Source: Massilia sp. Root418
GTDB taxonomy: Bacteria > Pseudomonadota > Gammaproteobacteria > Burkholderiales > Burkholderiaceae_D
Direction: 5' to 3'
Assembly (NCBI RefSeq): GCF_001425265.1
Contig: NZ_LMEC01000021.1
Location: 248,001 to 312,000 of the forward strand
DNA length: 64,000 bases
Under the pieces are notes generated by a model. That model searched no databases, was not told the DNA's origin, and saw nothing but the letters and a program-made list of their open reading frames with translations. A program made the position numbers and the translations under genes. This document shows, piece after piece, positions 27,461 through 36,192 of the stretch (position 1 is its first letter; each line of letters begins with the position of its first letter).

Positions 27461-28852
27461 ATGAGCTTTCTGATCGTTTTGCTGGCGCTGGTCTTCCTGA
27501 TGGTGGTCGCCTACCGCGGCTTCAGCGTCATCCTGTTTGCCCCGGTGGCGGCCATGCTGGCCGTGCTGCTGACCGATCCCGGCCTGGTGCCGCCCATGTT
27601 TACCAGCGTGTTCATGGACAAGATGGTGGGCTTTGTGAAGCTGTATTTCCCTGTGTTCCTGCTGGGCGCGGTATTCGGCAAGGTGATCGAGCTGTCGGGC
27701 TTTTCCAAGTCCATCGTCGCGCTGGTCATCCGCCTGGTGGGACGCGAGCGCGCCATGCTGGCCATCGTGCTGGTGTGCGCCGTGCTCACCTACGGCGGCG
27801 TGTCGCTGTTCGTGGTGGTGTTCGCGGTGTACCCGTTCGCTGCCGAGATGTTCAGGCAAAGCAACATCCCCAAGCGCCTGATTCCCGGCACCATCGCGCT
27901 GGGCGCCTTCACCTTCACCATGGACGCGCTGCCCGGCACGCCGCAGATCCAGAACATCATTCCCACCTCCTTCTTCCAGACCGACACCTGGGCCGCGCCC
28001 TGGCTGGGCGTGATCGGCTCGGTGTTCATCCTGGCCACCGGCCTGGCCTACCTCGAATGGCGCCGCCGCCAGGCGCTGGCCAAGGGCGAAGGCTATGGCA
28101 CCGGCCACAGCAACGAGCCGGAGGAATTCACCCAGCAGAACCTGCCGCATCCGCTGCTGGCGCTGCTGCCGCTGGTGCTGGTGGGCGTGCTGAACAAGGT
28201 GTTTACCGTGATGATTCCGCTTTACTACGGCAAGAGCCACAGCCTGGCGCTGGCCGGTTCGGCCAAGCCGGTGGTGACCGAGGTGTCGAAAGTGGCGGCC
28301 ATCTGGGCCGTGGAAGCGGCGCTGCTGGTGGGCATCGCCAGCGTGCTGCTGCTGGCCTTCGACACCGTGCGCCGCCGCTTTGCCGAAGGCAGCAAGCTGG
28401 CCATTTCGGGCGCGCTGCTGGCGTCCATGAACACCGCCTCCGAGTACGGTTTCGGCGCCGTCATCGCCGGCCTGCCGGGCTTCCTGGTGGTGGCGGACGC
28501 GCTGCGCGCCGTGCCCAATCCGCTGGTCAACGAGGCCATCGCCGTCACGTCGCTGGCCGGCATCACCGGCTCCGCCTCGGGCGGCATGAGCATTGCGCTG
28601 GCCGCCATGTCGGACACCTTCATCCAGGCCGCCAGCGCCGCCCATATTCCGATGGAGGTGCTGCACCGCGTGGCCGCCATGGCCAGCGGCGGCATGGACA
28701 CCCTGCCGCACAACGGCGCCGTCATCACCCTGCTGGCGGTGAGCGGGCTGACGCACCGCGTGTCCTACGGCGACATTTTCGCCGTCACCTGCATCAAGAC
28801 CATGGCCGTGTTCGTGGTCATCGGTGCCTACTACGCATTTGGAATCTACTGA
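27461..28852 (+). CDS. GntP family permease (probable hydroxybutyrate uptake)
   Basis: The 463-residue integral membrane protein has about twelve hydrophobic segments and fits the GntP/gluconate-type H+ symporter family. Recognisable stretches are YGGVSLFVVVFAVYPFAAEMF, FTMDALPGTPQIQNIIPTSFF (read in pieces), and the C-terminal GGMDTLPHNGAVITLLAV. This subgroup often lies beside D-3-hydroxybutyrate dehydrogenase, so 3-hydroxybutyrate import is the best guess; gluconate is less likely because no gluconate kinase is present. It is first in an operon behind a sigma-54 promoter. ATG 27461 is preceded by TGGAG. Confidence 0.88.
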   Translation: MSFLIVLLALVFLMVVAYRGFSVILFAPVAAMLAVLLTDPGLVPPMFTSVFMDKMVGFVKLYFPVFLLGAVFGKVIELSGFSKSIVALVIRLVGRERAMLAIVLVCAVLTYGGVSLFVVVFAVYPFAAEMFRQSNIPKRLIPGTIALGAFTFTMDALPGTPQIQNIIPTSFFQTDTWAAPWLGVIGSVFILATGLAYLEWRRRQALAKGEGYGTGHSNEPEEFTQQNLPHPLLALLPLVLVGVLNKVFTVMIPLYYGKSHSLALAGSAKPVVTEVSKVAAIWAVEAALLVGIASVLLLAFDTVRRRFAEGSKLAISGALLASMNTASEYGFGAVIAGLPGFLVVADALRAVPNPLVNEAIAVTSLAGITGSASGGMSIALAAMSDTFIQAASAAHIPMEVLHRVAAMASGGMDTLPHNGAVITLLAVSGLTHRVSYGDIFAVTCIKTMAVFVVIGAYYAFGIY

Positions 28853-28862
28853 GGAGCTAGCC

Positions 28863-29642
28863 ATGTTGAAGAATAAATCCGCCATCGTCACCGGTTCCAC
28901 CAGCGGCATCGGGCTGGGCATCGCCCGCGCGCTGGCCGCGCAGGGCGCCAACGTCATGCTGAACGGCTTTGGCGACGCCGCCGCCATCGACGCCATCGCT
29001 GCCGAGCTGCGCGCGCTGGGCGTGCAGGTGCGCCACAGCGCGGCCGACATGGCGCAGCCGGAGCAGGTCGCCGCCATGGTGGCCGAGGCCACGGCGGCTT
29101 TCGGCGCGGTGGACATCCTGGTCAACAACGCCGGCATCCAGCACACCGCGCCGGTGCACGAGTTCCCGCTGGAGAAATGGGACCAGATCATGGCCATCAA
29201 CCTGTCCTCCAACTTCCACGCCATCCGCGCCGCGCTGCCGCTGATGCAGCAGCGCGGCTGGGGCCGCATCATCAACGTCGCGTCGGTGCACGGGCTGGTG
29301 GCCTCGGTGAACAAGTCCGCCTACGTGGCGGCCAAGCACGGCGTGATCGGGCTGACCAAGGCGGTGGCGCTGGAGAACGCGCGCAGCGGCATCACCTGCA
29401 ACGCCATCTGCCCGGGCTGGGTGCTGACGCCGCTGGTGCAAAAGCAGATCGACGACCTGGCCGCTCGGTCCGGCCTGGGTGCGGACGACGCGCGCGCCAG
29501 GCTGCTGGGCGAAAAACAGCCATCGCAGGAATTCGCCACGCCCGAGCAGATCGGCGCGCTGGCCGTGTTCCTGTGCAGCGAGGCGGCCGCCCAGATCCGC
29601 GGCGCAGCCCTGAACATGGATGGCGGCTGGGCCGCGCAATGA
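28863..29642 (+). CDS. D-3-hydroxybutyrate dehydrogenase
   Basis: A short-chain dehydrogenase of 259 residues with TGSTSGIG (10-17), NNAG (88-91) and catalytic S141, Y154 and K158 (SAYVAAKHG). The stretches NNAGIQHT, SVHGLVASVNKSAY and NAICPGWVLTPLVQKQI are characteristic of D-3-hydroxybutyrate dehydrogenases, which convert 3-hydroxybutyrate to acetoacetate with NAD. The ATG at 28863 follows GAGGAGCTAGCC. The gene sits 10 bases after the permease. Its stop overlaps the next start as ATGA. 3-Hydroxybutyrate would come from PHB breakdown or from outside. Confidence 0.92.
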   Translation: MLKNKSAIVTGSTSGIGLGIARALAAQGANVMLNGFGDAAAIDAIAAELRALGVQVRHSAADMAQPEQVAAMVAEATAAFGAVDILVNNAGIQHTAPVHEFPLEKWDQIMAINLSSNFHAIRAALPLMQQRGWGRIINVASVHGLVASVNKSAYVAAKHGVIGLTKAVALENARSGITCNAICPGWVLTPLVQKQIDDLAARSGLGADDARARLLGEKQPSQEFATPEQIGALAVFLCSEAAAQIRGAALNMDGGWAAQ

Positions 29643-30046
29643 GCGCCGGCGCGGACGACCGCCAGCATGCGGACGGCCTGCGCACGCGCAAGCAGGTGAT
29701 GGGGGAGGAGTTCGTGGCGCGCGCGCTGGACGGCGCCACCGCCTTCACGCAGCCGCTGCAGGACTACATCACGCGCGAAGCCTGGGGCACAGTGTGGCAG
29801 CGCCCCGGCCTGGACCTGCGCACGCGCAGCCTGGCGACGGTGGCCATGCTGGCGGCCATGGGCCGCACGCACGAACTGAAGGGCCACATCCGCGGCGCCC
29901 TGAACAACGGCGCCACGGTGGGCGAGCTGCAGGAAGTGCTGCTGCACGCCGCGGTCTACTGCGGCGTGCCGCTGGCGGCGGAGGCCTTCCGCGCCGCGCA
30001 GGAGGGGCTGCGGGAGGCAGCCCTTACACCACCGAACCCAGCTTGA
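29639..30046 (+). CDS. Carboxymuconolactone decarboxylase family protein (PcaC-like)
   Basis: The 135-residue protein matches the CMD/PcaC pattern: LDLRTRSLATVAMLAAMGR, HIRGALNNGAT and VLLHAAVYCGVPLAAEAF. It lacks the AhpD CxxC motif, so PcaC-like chemistry rather than peroxide reduction is suggested. No other protocatechuate genes are near, and its role in a 3-hydroxybutyrate operon is unknown. The ATG overlaps the dehydrogenase stop. The gene's last 23 bases overlap the end of the convergent pilC gene. Confidence 0.85.
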   Translation: MSAGADDRQHADGLRTRKQVMGEEFVARALDGATAFTQPLQDYITREAWGTVWQRPGLDLRTRSLATVAMLAAMGRTHELKGHIRGALNNGATVGELQEVLLHAAVYCGVPLAAEAFRAAQEGLREAALTPPNPA

Positions 30047-31247
30047 AGATCGGCAGGTACATGGCGATCACCAGGCCGCCGATCAGCACGCCCAGGATCA
30101 CCATGATCAGCGGCTCCATCAGGCTCGACAGCGAAGCCACCGCCTCGTCCACTTCGTCTTCAAAGAAGTCGGCCACCTTGCCCAGCATGGCGTCCAGCGA
30201 GCCGGATTCCTCGCCGATGGACACCATCTGCGTCACCATATTCGGGAACACGTCGGCGTTCTGCATGGCCACGGTCAGGCTGGTGCCGGTGCTCACTTCC
30301 TTCTGGATGCGGCGCGTCGCTTCCAGGTAGACGATGTTGCCGGAAGCGCCGCCCACCGAGTCCAGCGATTCCACCAGCGGCACGCCTGCCGCGAACATGG
30401 TCGACAGGGTGCGCGTCCAGCGCGCGATGGTGGCCTTGCGGATCACCTCGCCGAAGATCGGCAGCTTGAGCAGGGTCACGTCCATGAAGCGCTGCACTTG
30501 CGGCGAGCGCCGCCAGGCCTGGAAGAAGAAGTAGATCGAGCCGAACAGGCCGCCGAAAATGATGTACCAGTAGGACACGAAAAATTCGGAAATCGCCATC
30601 ACCGCCAGCGTGGGCGCGGGCAGGTCGGCGCCGAAGCTGGCGAACACCTGCTTGAACGCCGGCACCACCCAGATCATGATCACGGCGGTGACGATGAAGG
30701 CCACGCCCAGGATGGACACCGGATAGGTCAGCGCGGACTTGATCTTGGCCTTCATGGCCAGGGTCTTTTCTTTGTAGATGGCCAGCCGCGTCAGCAGGTC
30801 TTCCAGGATGCCGGCCTGCTCGCCGGCGCCCACCAGGTTGCAGAACAGCGGGTCGAAATACAGCGGGAACTTGCGGAAGGCCTGGTTCAGGCTGGTGCCG
30901 GTCTCGATGTCGGCGCGCAGGTCCATCACCAGCTTGGATACCGATGGATTCGAGTGGCCCTTGCCGACAATGTCGAAGGACTGCAGCAGCGGCACGCCGG
31001 CCTTCATCATGGTGGCCAGCTGGCGCGTGAACAGGGAGATGTCCTTGTCGGTGACTTTCTTGCCGCTGCGGTAGACCTTTTTCTTGACCTTGGTCACCAT
31101 GATGCCCTGGCGCCGCAAGGTCACGTTGACCACCGCCTCGCCCCCTGCGCGCAGCTCGCCGCGCACGGTCTTGCCGGTTTTGTCCTTGCCTTCCCAGGCG
31201 AAGACCGATTCCTTGACCGGATTGCCCGGGGTGCTGGTAGTGGCCAT
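30024..31247 (-). CDS. pilC: Type IV pilus inner-membrane platform protein PilC
   Basis: PilC is the polytopic platform on which the assembly ATPase PilB acts. The 407 residues hold two T2SF/GspF repeats. The first contains LFTRQLATMMKAGVPLLQSFD and the second ARWTRTLSTMFAAGVPLVESL. Three membrane segments lie in between and at the end (VMIWVVPAFKQVF; IIFGGLFGSIYFFF; IMVILGVLIGGLVIAMYLPIF). It lies 10 bases downstream of pilB. Its 3' end overlaps the convergent CMD gene, showing that the inserted cassette abuts pilC directly. Confidence 0.97.
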   Translation of the reverse strand: MATTSTPGNPVKESVFAWEGKDKTGKTVRGELRAGGEAVVNVTLRRQGIMVTKVKKKVYRSGKKVTDKDISLFTRQLATMMKAGVPLLQSFDIVGKGHSNPSVSKLVMDLRADIETGTSLNQAFRKFPLYFDPLFCNLVGAGEQAGILEDLLTRLAIYKEKTLAMKAKIKSALTYPVSILGVAFIVTAVIMIWVVPAFKQVFASFGADLPAPTLAVMAISEFFVSYWYIIFGGLFGSIYFFFQAWRRSPQVQRFMDVTLLKLPIFGEVIRKATIARWTRTLSTMFAAGVPLVESLDSVGGASGNIVYLEATRRIQKEVSTGTSLTVAMQNADVFPNMVTQMVSIGEESGSLDAMLGKVADFFEDEVDEAVASLSSLMEPLIMVILGVLIGGLVIAMYLPIFKLGSVV

Positions 31248-31257
31248 GATTCACATC

Positions 31258-32988
31258 CTATTCATTGGTGCAGCCGAGGACTTCCTCAAGGCTGGTCAAG
31301 CCGTTTTTCACCTTGACCAGGCCGGACTGGCGCAGGGACTTCACGCCCTCGCTTTCCGACTGGGCCGCAATCTGCATCGAGTTGCCGTGTGCCAGGATAA
31401 TGGCCTCGATGGCCGGCGTGATCGGCATAATCTGGTAGATGCCGACCCGGCCCTTGTAGCCGCCGCCGTTGCAGCGCTCGCAGCCCACCGGGCCGTAGGG
31501 CTTCCAGCTGCCGTCCAGCTCTTCGGGCTTGTAGCCGGCCTTGAGCAGCAGGTCGTTGGAGATGTCCACCGGCTGCTTGCAGCTGCACAGGCGGCGCGCC
31601 AGGCGCTGCGCGGTGATCAAAATCACGGAGGAGGCGATGTTGAACGGCGCCACGCCCATGTTCATTAAGCGGGTCAGGGTGGACGGCGCGTCGTTGGTGT
31701 GCAGGGTGGAGAACACCATGTGGCCGGTCTGCGCGGCCTTGATGGCGATGTCGGCCGTTTCCAGGTCGCGGATCTCGCCCACCATGATGATGTCCGGATC
31801 CTGGCGCAGGAAGGACTTCAGCGCCACCGGGAAGGTCAGGCCGGCGCGGTCGTTCACATTCACCTGGTTCACGCCCGGCAAGTTGATCTCGGCCGGGTCT
31901 TCGGCGGTGGAGATGTTGATGCCGGGCTTGTTCAGGATGTTCAAACAGGTGTACAGCGACACCGTCTTGCCCGAGCCGGTCGGCCCCGTCACCAGCACCA
32001 TGCCGTAGGGGCGCTGGATGGCGTCCAACAGCAGCGCCTTCTGGTCCGGGTCGTAGCCCAGCGAGTCGATGCCCATCTGGGCCTGGGTCGCGTCCAGGAT
32101 ACGCATCACGGTCTTTTCGCCGAACAGCGTGGGCAGGGTGGACACGCGCAGGTCGATGGTCTTGGTGGGCGAGACGATCAGGCGCATGCGGCCGTCCTGC
32201 GGCACGCGCTTTTCCGAGATGTCCAGCTTGGCCAGCACCTTGATGCGCGACACCAGCTTGTCCTTGATCGACACTGGCGGCTGCGCGTGTTCCATCAGCA
32301 CGCCGTCCACCCGGAAGCGGATGCGGTAGAACTTTTCGAATGGTTCGAAATGCAAGTCCGATGCACCCATGTTAACGGCGTCCATCAGCATCTTGTTCAG
32401 GAAGCGCACGATGGGCGCGTCTTCCACCTCGTTGGCGGCCTGCTCGGCGGCGGCCGAGGGTGCTTCGGTCTCGTCGGCGAACTGGATTTCCTGCTCGTCG
32501 CCGGCCAGTTCGTTCAGGTTCTGCTCGGCGCTGCGGCCCAGGCTGCCCAGCATGGCCAGCAGCGCGTCGTGCGCCACGATCACCGGTTCCACCAGCGACT
32601 CGGTCTGGAACTTGATCTGGTCCAGCGCCTGGGTGTTGGTGGGGTCGGAGATCGCCACCGACATCTTGTTGCCGCGCTTGGCCAGCGCAATCACGCGCTG
32701 CGCCTGCATCAGCTTGGCGTCGATGATCTTGGGCGGCAACGCGTCGATGCTGAACGCCGCCAGGTCCATCAGCGGGTAGGCAAAGGTCTCGGAACAGAAG
32801 GAAGCCAGCTCGCGGGGCTGGATGGCGTTGGCGGCCAACAAGGTGTCAATGAAGGGCAGCTTGTCGGCCAGGGCCTTCTTTTGCAGCGCGTCGGCCTGCG
32901 CCGGCGTCAGCCGGCCGGCCTGCATCAAGGCCCGCGCCAGACCCGCCATGGGGGCGCCGGACGCTGGATTGGGTTGAACTGCTGCCAT
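31258..32988 (-). CDS. pilB: Type IV pilus assembly ATPase PilB
   Basis: PilB powers pilus extension. The 576-residue protein has an N-terminal GspE-N (MshEN) domain and a zinc tetracysteine region late in the protein (LCSCKQ and GCERCNGGGYKGR). The AAA core has Walker A GPTGSGKT, the Asp box STAEDPAEINLPG, Walker B FLRQDPDIIMVGEIRD and the His box TGHMVFSTLHTNDA. Length and order are normal. It leads a pilB-pilC unit; pilD is separated from it by the 3-hydroxybutyrate cassette. Confidence 0.97.
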   Translation of the reverse strand: MAAVQPNPASGAPMAGLARALMQAGRLTPAQADALQKKALADKLPFIDTLLAANAIQPRELASFCSETFAYPLMDLAAFSIDALPPKIIDAKLMQAQRVIALAKRGNKMSVAISDPTNTQALDQIKFQTESLVEPVIVAHDALLAMLGSLGRSAEQNLNELAGDEQEIQFADETEAPSAAAEQAANEVEDAPIVRFLNKMLMDAVNMGASDLHFEPFEKFYRIRFRVDGVLMEHAQPPVSIKDKLVSRIKVLAKLDISEKRVPQDGRMRLIVSPTKTIDLRVSTLPTLFGEKTVMRILDATQAQMGIDSLGYDPDQKALLLDAIQRPYGMVLVTGPTGSGKTVSLYTCLNILNKPGINISTAEDPAEINLPGVNQVNVNDRAGLTFPVALKSFLRQDPDIIMVGEIRDLETADIAIKAAQTGHMVFSTLHTNDAPSTLTRLMNMGVAPFNIASSVILITAQRLARRLCSCKQPVDISNDLLLKAGYKPEELDGSWKPYGPVGCERCNGGGYKGRVGIYQIMPITPAIEAIILAHGNSMQIAAQSESEGVKSLRQSGLVKVKNGLTSLEEVLGCTNE

Positions 32989-33110
32989 AGAAGCGCGCTG
33001 TCAGGAAAACTACACAAGGGAGGCTGGCCCTGCGGCCATCCTCCGGATGATGCCCGTGGGCATCACTTTTGTAAAGCAAGATCCCTACCGTGCGCCGATC
33101 TGCGACTAGC

Positions 33111-34385
33111 TTAGGCGCCGGCCCGTATCAATTTCACGACTTTGATTGCCTGGTTCTGCACCTGCACCACTTCAATGACGCAACCGCCAAGGCGCACGCT
33201 GATGGCTGCCTCGGGGATTTCCTGCAAATACTCCAGCAGCATGCCGTTCAGGGTTTTCGGTCCGTCCAGGGGAAAGTGTAATCCCAGTCGCTTATTGATG
33301 TCACGCAAGGCCGTGGTGCCTTCCAGCAGGCAGTCGCCGGCTGCGGTCCAGTTGAAGCTGTCGGCGCGCGCGGCGCCCGGCGTTGATGTCGTAAAGTCAC
33401 CGATCATTTCCTCGATGATATCGTCCAGCGTCACCAGGCCCTGCACCTCGCCGTACTCGTCCACGATGATGCCCAGGCGTTCCTTGTTTTCCTGGAAGTA
33501 CTGCAGCTGGGCGAACACACCGGTGTCCTGCGGGATGAAGTAGGGCTCGGACAGCAGCGCGCGGAAGTGCTCGGCCGTCAATTCCTCTTCCTGCGTCAGC
33601 AGCGACATGGCCTTGCGCACGTGCAGAATGCCGGCGATCTGGTTGATCTCGCCTTCGTACACCGGCAGCTTGTTGTGGTAGCAGGTGGTCAGCTGCTGCA
33701 CGATTTCCTCCACCGGCGCGGCCAGGTTGAGGGCCTCGATCTGGGCGCGCGGGGTCATCACGTCCTCGATCGAAATGGCTTCCAGGTCGAACAGGTTGAG
33801 CAGGATGCTCTTGTGCTTTTGCGGAATGAAGTTGCCGCCTTCCAGCACCAGCGAGCGCAGTTCCTCGGGCGATAACCTGGTGTCGCGCAGCGGCGTGCCC
33901 ATCTTGATGCGGAACAGTTTCAGCACCACGCCCACGAACAGGTTGATGAACCAGATGACAGGCTTGGCGGCCGCCATCAGCGGGCGCAGGATGGTGGCGG
34001 TGGGCAGGGCGATCTGCTCGGGATAGGTGGCGCCTATCATTTTCGGCGAAATCTCGGCGAACACCACCAGCAGGAAGGTCATGCAGGCGGTGGAGGCCAC
34101 GATCAGCCATTCGTCGTAGCCGAAGGTGTGGATCACGATGGCGGTGACCAGCGCGATGGCGGTGGCGTTGATCAGCGTGTTGGCGATCAGCACCAGCGAC
34201 AGCAGCTTGTCAGTGCGGTCGAGCAGCCACAGGGTGGCCAGCGCGCGCCGGCTGCCGCGCTTGGCCTGGTGGCGCAAGCGGAAACGGTTGGCCGCCATCA
34301 GGGCGGTTTCGGCCATGGCGAAGAACGCCGAGCAAAATATCAGGAAGGCGAGCGCAAGAAATTGCGCCCATATGGGAACGGTATC
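33111..34385 (-). CDS. HlyC/CorC family membrane protein with CBS domains
   Basis: The architecture is a DUF21/CNNM membrane domain with three or four helices (ALAFLIFCSAFFAMAETALMAANR first), a CBS pair (VMTPRAQIEAL, then GIIVDEYGEVQGLVTLDDIIEEMIGD), and a C-terminal CorC/HlyC transporter-associated domain. This family is linked to magnesium and cobalt efflux or resistance. It is upstream of pilB on the same strand, a frequent betaproteobacterial neighbour. I took TTG 34385, which follows GGTGA and begins just before helix 1; a GTG at 34460 is also in frame but has no ribosome-binding site. Confidence 0.9.
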   Translation of the reverse strand, partial: DTVPIWAQFLALAFLIFCSAFFAMAETALMAANRFRLRHQAKRGSRRALATLWLLDRTDKLLSLVLIANTLINATAIALVTAIVIHTFGYDEWLIVASTACMTFLLVVFAEISPKMIGATYPEQIALPTATILRPLMAAAKPVIWFINLFVGVVLKLFRIKMGTPLRDTRLSPEELRSLVLEGGNFIPQKHKSILLNLFDLEAISIEDVMTPRAQIEALNLAAPVEEIVQQLTTCYHNKLPVYEGEINQIAGILHVRKAMSLLTQEEELTAEHFRALLSEPYFIPQDTGVFAQLQYFQENKERLGIIVDEYGEVQGLVTLDDIIEEMIGDFTTSTPGAARADSFNWTAAGDCLLEGTTALRDINKRLGLHFPLDGPKTLNGMLLEYLQEIPEAAISVRLGGCVIEVVQVQNQAIKVVKLIRAGA

Positions 34386-34537
34386 CAATGGGTCACCGTG
34401 AAGAAACTGGCATGGGGAGTAGCTGGTCAGGCGTTGCCGGCCCAGAGCGGGAAGCTGCACAATGCGGCTTCAGAGTTGTGGATTTTAAGTCAAGCCCAGC
34501 CGGGGTGCAAGCCGGGCACATTTTCCGCAGTGCAAGC

Positions 34538-34569
34538 TTGACAATTTTCAAACGGGGCGGGGCTATAAT
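34538..34569 (+). promoter_or_regulatory. Promoter-like elements before the second araC gene
   Basis: TTGACA (34538-34543) and TATAAT (34564-34569) are both perfect, but the 20-base spacer is longer than the usual 16-18. TATAAT ends exactly 6 bases before the ATG and no ribosome-binding site intervenes, so a leaderless transcript is possible. Confidence 0.45.
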
Positions 34570-34575
34570 CCGGCC

Positions 34576-35445
34576 ATGGACCTTCCATCTCATCCCGCCC
34601 GGGCGGCATTGCGGCTGGCGCTGGCGCCGCCGCCCGCGCTGGCCGGCCTGGTGCACCATTTCCACGTCGAGTACGCCAGCGCTGGCCGGGTGGTGGTGCC
34701 CGCCTCGCCGCTGGCCCAGCTGACTTTTTTCATCGCCGGCGGCTCGCTGCTGCCGCCCGAACAGGGACGGCGGCGCCTGCTGGACCGGGCCTTCGTGTGC
34801 GGGCCCATGTCGCGCGCCATCCCGGCCGAGTGGCAGCCGGGCACCACCTTCGTGAGCGCGCTGATCGAGCCGTCGCGCTTCAGCGGCCTGTTCGGCTTGC
34901 CGCTCAATGCCTTGCTCAACCTGCCCGTGCCGCTGGACGACGCCGTGCCCGGCCTGCCATACCGTGAACTGCAGGAAGCCTTGCTGGCCACCCGGCACGC
35001 CGCAGCCTGGGTGGAGCTGGTGTCGGCCTGGCTGCTGCGGCTGGCGGCGCGCCGCGAGGACGCGCTGCGCACGGCCTTCCGCCTGCCTGCCGCCCTGCTG
35101 TTCAGCCCGGCCGAGACCCTCGCCCGTGAGCACGGCATCAGCGTGCGCCAGTTCGAACGCCGCTTCCTGGCCGCGTACGGGCAGAACCTGCGCGAGAGCC
35201 GCCGGCTGGCGCGCTATGCGTGCGCGCTGGGGATGATGCTGACCGGGCCGCAGCCCTTGCCGCGCGGCCAGCTGACGCGCATCGCGATGGACGCCGGCTA
35301 CCACGACCAGGCCCACATGGTGCGCGACTTCACCGAGCTGCTGGGCCAGGCGCCGGGCAGCCTGCTGGCGGGGCCGGAAGCCGGCGAGCTGCGTCTGCTG
35401 CGCTACGACGAACGCTCGCGCCTGGCGGTGGCGCGGGGCTGGTGA
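34576..35445 (+). CDS. AraC-family transcriptional regulator
   Basis: The 289-residue protein has an N-terminal DUF6597-like sensor (LAGLVHHFHVEYA, PLAQLTFFIAGGSLL, FVCGPMSRAIPAEWQPG) and a C-terminal helix-turn-helix domain. The DNA-binding part has ETLAREHGISVRQFERRFLAAYG and then IAMDAGYHDQAHMVRDFTELLGQAPG. This layout is common in regulators of unknown effector. It is followed by an isolated nuoB gene 79 bases on in the same direction. There is no divergent target gene close by, as the CorC gene begins 190 bases upstream on the other strand. Confidence 0.87.
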   Translation: MDLPSHPARAALRLALAPPPALAGLVHHFHVEYASAGRVVVPASPLAQLTFFIAGGSLLPPEQGRRRLLDRAFVCGPMSRAIPAEWQPGTTFVSALIEPSRFSGLFGLPLNALLNLPVPLDDAVPGLPYRELQEALLATRHAAAWVELVSAWLLRLAARREDALRTAFRLPAALLFSPAETLAREHGISVRQFERRFLAAYGQNLRESRRLARYACALGMMLTGPQPLPRGQLTRIAMDAGYHDQAHMVRDFTELLGQAPGSLLAGPEAGELRLLRYDERSRLAVARGW

Positions 35446-35524
35446 ATTTCCCGCGCGTGTCGTGTCGGTACAATGAAGCGCGCGCTGTTCCACTTATCGT
35501 GTGGCCAAACGAAAGGGGAATGCG

Positions 35525-36055
35525 ATGAATGACACCAGCAATATCGCGCCGGCCGGCGCGGCGCCCATGCCCACGCTGGAAGGCGACGGCTTCATACTGG
35601 CCTCGGTGGACGCGCTGCTGCACGCGGCCAAGAGCGACAGCCTGTGGTACCTGAGCTTCGGCCTGGCGTGCTGCGCGGTGGAGATGATGCAGGCCGCAGC
35701 GGCGCGCTACGACATGGACCGCTTCGGCATGGTGCCGCGTCCGTCGCCGCGCCATGCGGACCTGATGATCATCTCCGGTACGCTGACCAACAAGATGGCG
35801 CGCGCCGTGCGCCGCTCCTACGACCAGATGCCGGAGCCGCGCTACGTGGTGTCCATGGGCTCGTGCGCCAACGGCGGCGGCTACTACCACTACAGCTATT
35901 CGGTGGTGCGCGGCTGCGACCGCATTGTGCCGGTGGACATCTACGTGCCCGGCTGCCCGCCGACGCCGGAAGCGCTGCTGTATGGCCTGCTCCAGCTGCA
36001 AAACAAGATACGCGGGCCGAAGGCCGGCCGGCTGCCCAACGAGATCGCCCGCTAA
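35525..36055 (+). CDS. Isolated NADH-quinone oxidoreductase subunit B (NuoB paralogue)
   Basis: The 176-residue protein is a full-length Nuo[24 protein letters not shown], then [16 protein letters not shown], then [17 protein letters not shown]. All four ligands of cluster N2 are present (C49, C50, C114, C144). NuoB is normally encoded inside nuoA-N; here neither nuoA nor nuoC is adjacent. An AraC regulator lies upstream and a secreted beta-helix protein downstream. I chose ATG 35525 (ribosome-binding site AAAGGGGAA); an in-frame start at 35501 adds a lysine-rich tail. It could be an isoform, a spare or part of another hydrogenase-like complex. Confidence 0.9.
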   Translation: MNDTSNIAPAGAAPMPTLEGDGFILASVDALLHAAKSDSLWYLSFGLACCAVEMMQAAAARYDMDRFGMVPRPSPRHADLMIISGTLTNKMARAVRRSYDQMPEPRYVVSMGSCANGGGYYHYSYSVVRGCDRIVPVDIYVPGCPPTPEALLYGLLQLQNKIRGPKAGRLPNEIAR

Positions 36056-36093
36056 TTTCCCGCTAATTCCCCGCTGACCGGCCGCTGACCGCC
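36050..36093. repeat. Four tandem 11-bp units at the nuoB 3' end
   Basis: Two copies of CGCTAATT plus CCC/TCC (36050-36060, 36061-36071) are followed by two copies of CGCTGACCG plus GC/CC (36072-36082, 36083-36093). The first unit supplies the stop of the nuoB-like gene. GC-rich degenerate sequence continues to about 36130. Probably slippage-prone DNA without a known role. Confidence 0.7.
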
Positions 36094-36192
36094 CGCCCAG
36101 CGCCCCCCCAGCGCCCGCTCAGCGCCGAAAATCTGCGGGCAGGCGCCGGCTTCGGCGTAAAATTGCAATTCCAAAAATTAGGAGAATTGCAC

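Noticed and set aside
29639-30046. AhpD-type alkylhydroperoxidase in the 3-hydroxybutyrate operon
   Set aside because: The CxxC active site is absent, so the PcaC-like branch is a better match than AhpD.
25706-31258. Prophage or transposon carrying the 3-hydroxybutyrate cassette
   Set aside because: No integrase, transposase, terminal repeat or att-like duplication is seen at either edge; composition looks like the host.
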